Part shown: piece by piece, positions 60,860 through 64,000 of the stretch
Layout of the letters: the number at the start of each line of letters is the position of its first letter
Numbering within the stretch: the stretch's first letter is position 1
Assembly: GCA_037957365.1 (NCBI GenBank)
Contig: JARHVA010002004.1
Coordinates: forward strand, 1,855,001-1,919,000
DNA: 64,000 nucleotides
Reading direction: 5' to 3'
Source: Torreya grandis
Lineage: Eukaryota; Streptophyta; Pinopsida; Cupressales; Taxaceae
Made by a program: the position numbers and the translations under genes
Notes under the pieces: model-generated
The model's database searches: none
What the model saw: the letters and a program-made list of their open reading frames with translations, nothing else
Told to the model about the DNA's origin: nothing

Positions 60860-63239
60860 ATTTCAATGAACTTAAATTAAATATTACTATTATAATGAGC
60901 TTATATTGCAAATTTACATAAAACTCAATTTTAAACAATTTATAATATAAATATATAGACTAACTTCTATGCAGAGGTATGGGTAGATCTCATAATAATA
61001 CCTTGATTTCAATAAAATTAAAAAAACAAATACAATGTGCTATTAAATTTAAAAATAAGAACTAATCAATATGTGGTCCTTGTTTATAACTTGCAATTTA
61101 ATTTAATTTAAATTTAAAAAGTACAGTGATGTGATTTTAGTATCTGGTGTTCCAAGGAATAATTTAAAAAAAAGACTATAGTGGGTCAATCCATTATAAT
61201 ATTTTTGGTCTACAAATATGATGTTCAAACTTCCACAACAAATTTTTATGGTTATTTTATAAAGTTAATCTAGTGATGTAGTTAATTAGATATCCACTTA
61301 GCAAACAATTTGCACAAGTTAAGAATATAAATTATGAAACAAGAAATATAAATTATAGATTAACATTAAGAAATACATTTTTATGGTACACTATCCACTC
61401 ATTATTCTACTTCTAATGAGGAAATATGAAATATATAATTGGATAAATAGATTCGTCACTCCATCTCCATCCCTATGATTGATAAAAGACTATGAATTTC
61501 CAAAATAGGTTACAATGATAACACTAATAATTTTATAGTAATGTATATTTTATAAATTATTATTGTGTAAAGCACGTATGAGGGACAAATTTGCAAAGAT
61601 ATTTTGACTTTCATCTATAAGGTTTGACGAAAATATAAAATAAAGAGTGAATATTTAGAGGAAATACGATGAATGAATAACATGAGTACCCCTTTTTATT
61701 AACAAAAATTATATTGAGTTTATAAAAAACATTTTCTATTCATTGTTTGTTATAGTGCATGGGTGGGTCCTTTGGATGGATGGATTGCTTAGGATGACAA
61801 TTTAAATAAAATGCAACTTGCACTGGACTTGTCTATGTGTCAAATATTTTTAAAAAAATACTTTTTCCATATAAATCTAAATATTATTCTTAAAATCAAG
61901 TACAAAAATTACACCAAAAATCTTATTCTATTTATATATTCACATTTACACTCTTCTCTTTATACATATATTTTTAAAATAACATACACTTTTAGACTTC
62001 TTACATCATATGTGACACATTTTTTTTCCTATTTTGAACAGGGTGACGAAAGACACAACAAAAAAATAAAAATAAAAATTGATGTAAAATATTTCAGATA
62101 GAGCTTCATTTTTATATTCCTCCTCTCTAAAAAAAAATTAGATCATTCACAAGCATTTTTGAAGCTAATCCAATCTTTTTCTTTTGTACACATTGGGAGA
62201 CAAATTGTAAAATCTCTCAATCATTTGTTTGACAACTTTACAAAATTAATTTTGAATGTTTTGGTCTAAAAAGTACCTTAAATCACGTGCATAAACTATT
62301 TGGTTTTACAACACATGGTTGGTGTAAAGAAAAAGGAACAATGACTAGGACCTTAATTCACACCGCTTAATATTTTTAGGTTCCATAAATACTTAATTTT
62401 CCTTATTTGAATTCAATGAATAAAAAGAAATAAATAAATTTATTTTGTATTTTTTTTATCATATATATTGTAAATTTAATATCAAAACATAAAAAAATGA
62501 AAAAAAAAAAATCTTTTCACATTGATTACACATTTTCAAATATAAATTAATACTTTAAATTAATTATAATAAATATATACATAACAAGTATTAATAGGAA
62601 TGATGAGTTTGTAACATTTTTAATTCACATATTCCATCAAAATTAAAAAATAGGAAATAATTACTTTCACAAGATAAAATAATAACATTCAAAATATTTT
62701 AATTAGAATTAAATAATTAATTTAAATTTTATGACAAAAACTAATTTCTCGACTATTTTATTATATTAGCAATTGCCTCCATGGTGCAATAAAATTGGAA
62801 GGTTAAATAAAATTATTTTATATTTGGTTTGTTGCATAAAGTGCTTTAATTTGTATTTTTTTCTGCTAAGTATTTGATGTTATTATTCACTAGCATGTGT
62901 TTTTTTTTGTTTTAATCATCAATTTCTTTGGTCTGCTTTATAGAAATGTTATATAATATTTATTATAATTATTATATAAATTTAAAATTTATTATTGTAT
63001 AGTTTATATTAATATTAGATTACGTAATTTATATTTTAATATTATATAAATTTTTATAATATTTACAGAAGATGAAATTGTTGAAGCTATAAAATCCATT
63101 TTATGTAACAATAGTTATGGATATCTCTTTTTTTATTTTAATTATATACAACATTAATTACAAAACTAGAGTTGTTATGAATAGCGTGGAAGAGGTATTT
63201 CTTTCAATATTTTCCCCTTTGATTTTTGAATATTTACAT
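60860..63239. other. Non-coding segment of copy B
   Basis: It aligns with about 7,305-9,690 with small indels. For example, about 55 bp of copy A near 8,125-8,180 is missing around 61,688. No gene is supported. It includes the ~85-bp repeat at 62,210-62,297. Confidence 0.6.
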
Positions 63240-64000
63240 ATTCTACTTCTTTCATTCTTGTAACACATTTGAAGGTAAATGCAAGAGAGATGTACATTTC
63301 ATTCATTGAACATAATCTTGATATGATAGTGAATGTAAATCCTTAACAATCAATGTCTCAAATGTCAATTATTGATTTATTGAGTGTCATTACTTGTGCT
63401 TTGTATATGGTTAGTGCCCATGCTATTGTTAGAGGCATCTTCTAGTGATTACCTCATGTAATAAGAGTAATTGGTACATATGTAGGATTATTTTCATCCC
63501 ATAGAGGCTACATTATTTCTTGAATGTAATAACTACATATATGGGTAGGAAGGGTGGCATTGAATCTAAGTTGTAGATGATATCTACAATTTCTCCAATA
63601 GCTCCATTAACTAATCCTGCTTTCACCCATAGATTGGATGTTAACATAATTTTTTATTTCTTACATAGAAGCACAACTAGCTCAAGTTGAGTTTCGTTAT
63701 GGTTAGATGCATTTTTTTTTTCTAATTTATTCAACTCTACATAAATAAATTTCCATATTTAGTAATTTCAACATTTGTTTATTATGCATTATGGCCAATA
63801 CATTTGTTGCATACAAATATGTAGAGATTTTAAAATTTTCCTTTTCTTTCAGAGGATGAATGATGTTATGGTCATGAACATATTTCAATCTTCTTCTATT
63901 GGGTTTGCAGCTATGATTTTAGTTAACGAATTGCTTTATTGTATTTATTTTGTTGTGCATCCTTGTTGGTGAAAATTTGATTCTAATGTAGTAATTGTAT
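63240..64000 (-). pseudogene. Helitron PIF1 helicase C-terminal part, copy B (cut by window end)
   Basis: The minus strand near 63,450-63,250 reads MPLTIAWALTIYKAQVMTLNKSIIDI, split here by the copy's own lesions, then MYISLAFTF. It corresponds to 9,740-9,960 of copy A. The motif HKxQG is YKAQV here, where copy A has stop-KAQV, so G-to-V is shared and the His lesions are separate. The rest of the Helitron would lie beyond the window. Confidence 0.8.

Larger units (their letters stand above)
56436..64000. repeat. Segmental duplication, copy B
   Basis: Direct-orientation partner of 1-10,590, cut by the window end. It begins within about 100 bp after the Harbinger fragment. It lacks the 710-bp tandem copy and the 4,363-7,300 segment of copy A, and it carries about 740 bp (56,620-57,362) with a long AT microsatellite not found in A. 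Confidence 0.9.

Overview
This window is intergenic DNA from a large, AT-rich, transposon-filled plant nuclear genome. The evidence is plant A-type cytochrome P450 remnants with GT-AG introns, Ty1/copia and Ty3/gypsy LTR elements with target-site duplications, a decayed Helitron, PIF/Harbinger remnants, and many AT microsatellites. A gymnosperm is plausible from the P450 wording and the age of the repeats, but this is inference. I see no intact protein-coding gene; every recognisable gene is broken.

Layout. (1) 1-10,590 is copy A of a segmental duplication. It carries a tandem-repeat tract, a P450 pseudogene on the minus strand whose 3' end is duplicated as a 710-bp direct tandem repeat, and flanking non-coding DNA. 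(2) 9,690-14,290 is a decayed minus-strand Helitron with an N-terminal domain, a HUH/Y2 Rep and a PIF1 helicase. (3) 14,290-16,145 is a non-coding module with a small candidate exon pair. (4) 16,146-29,163 is a plus-strand gypsy-type, apparently non-autonomous LTR element. A complete minus-strand Ty3/gypsy element (18,508-24,151) sits inside its protease active-site region. (5) 29,164-34,670 is a second copy of 12,970-16,140 (Helitron 5' half plus module), interrupted by 2.1 kb absent from the first copy. (6) 34,757-41,622 holds a gypsy integrase fragment and C-rich sequence I could not identify. (7) 41,623-46,466 is a minus-strand Ty1/copia element with both LTRs and a GTAAG target-site duplication. 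(8) 47,440-49,170 is a PIF/Harbinger remnant. (9) 50,100-55,021 is a structurally complete copia-type element that encodes only Gag and protease, with both LTRs, PBS, PPT and a TAAAT target-site duplication. (10) 55,600-56,340 is a second PIF/Harbinger transposase, on the plus strand. (11) 56,436-64,000 is copy B of the segmental duplication, with its own P450 pseudogene and the 3' end of the Helitron helicase, cut by the window edge.

Nothing here works as a functional gene set. The main interest is structural and evolutionary: nested insertions, the Helitron-segment / LTR-element / Helitron-segment arrangement that points to exchange between alleles, parallel loss of P450 catalytic residues through apparent CpG decay, and a Gag-protease-only element whose 785-codon frame has about 14 stops but no frameshift. 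Coordinates of decayed elements are approximate to tens of bases unless a boundary motif is quoted. Alignments were made by eye.
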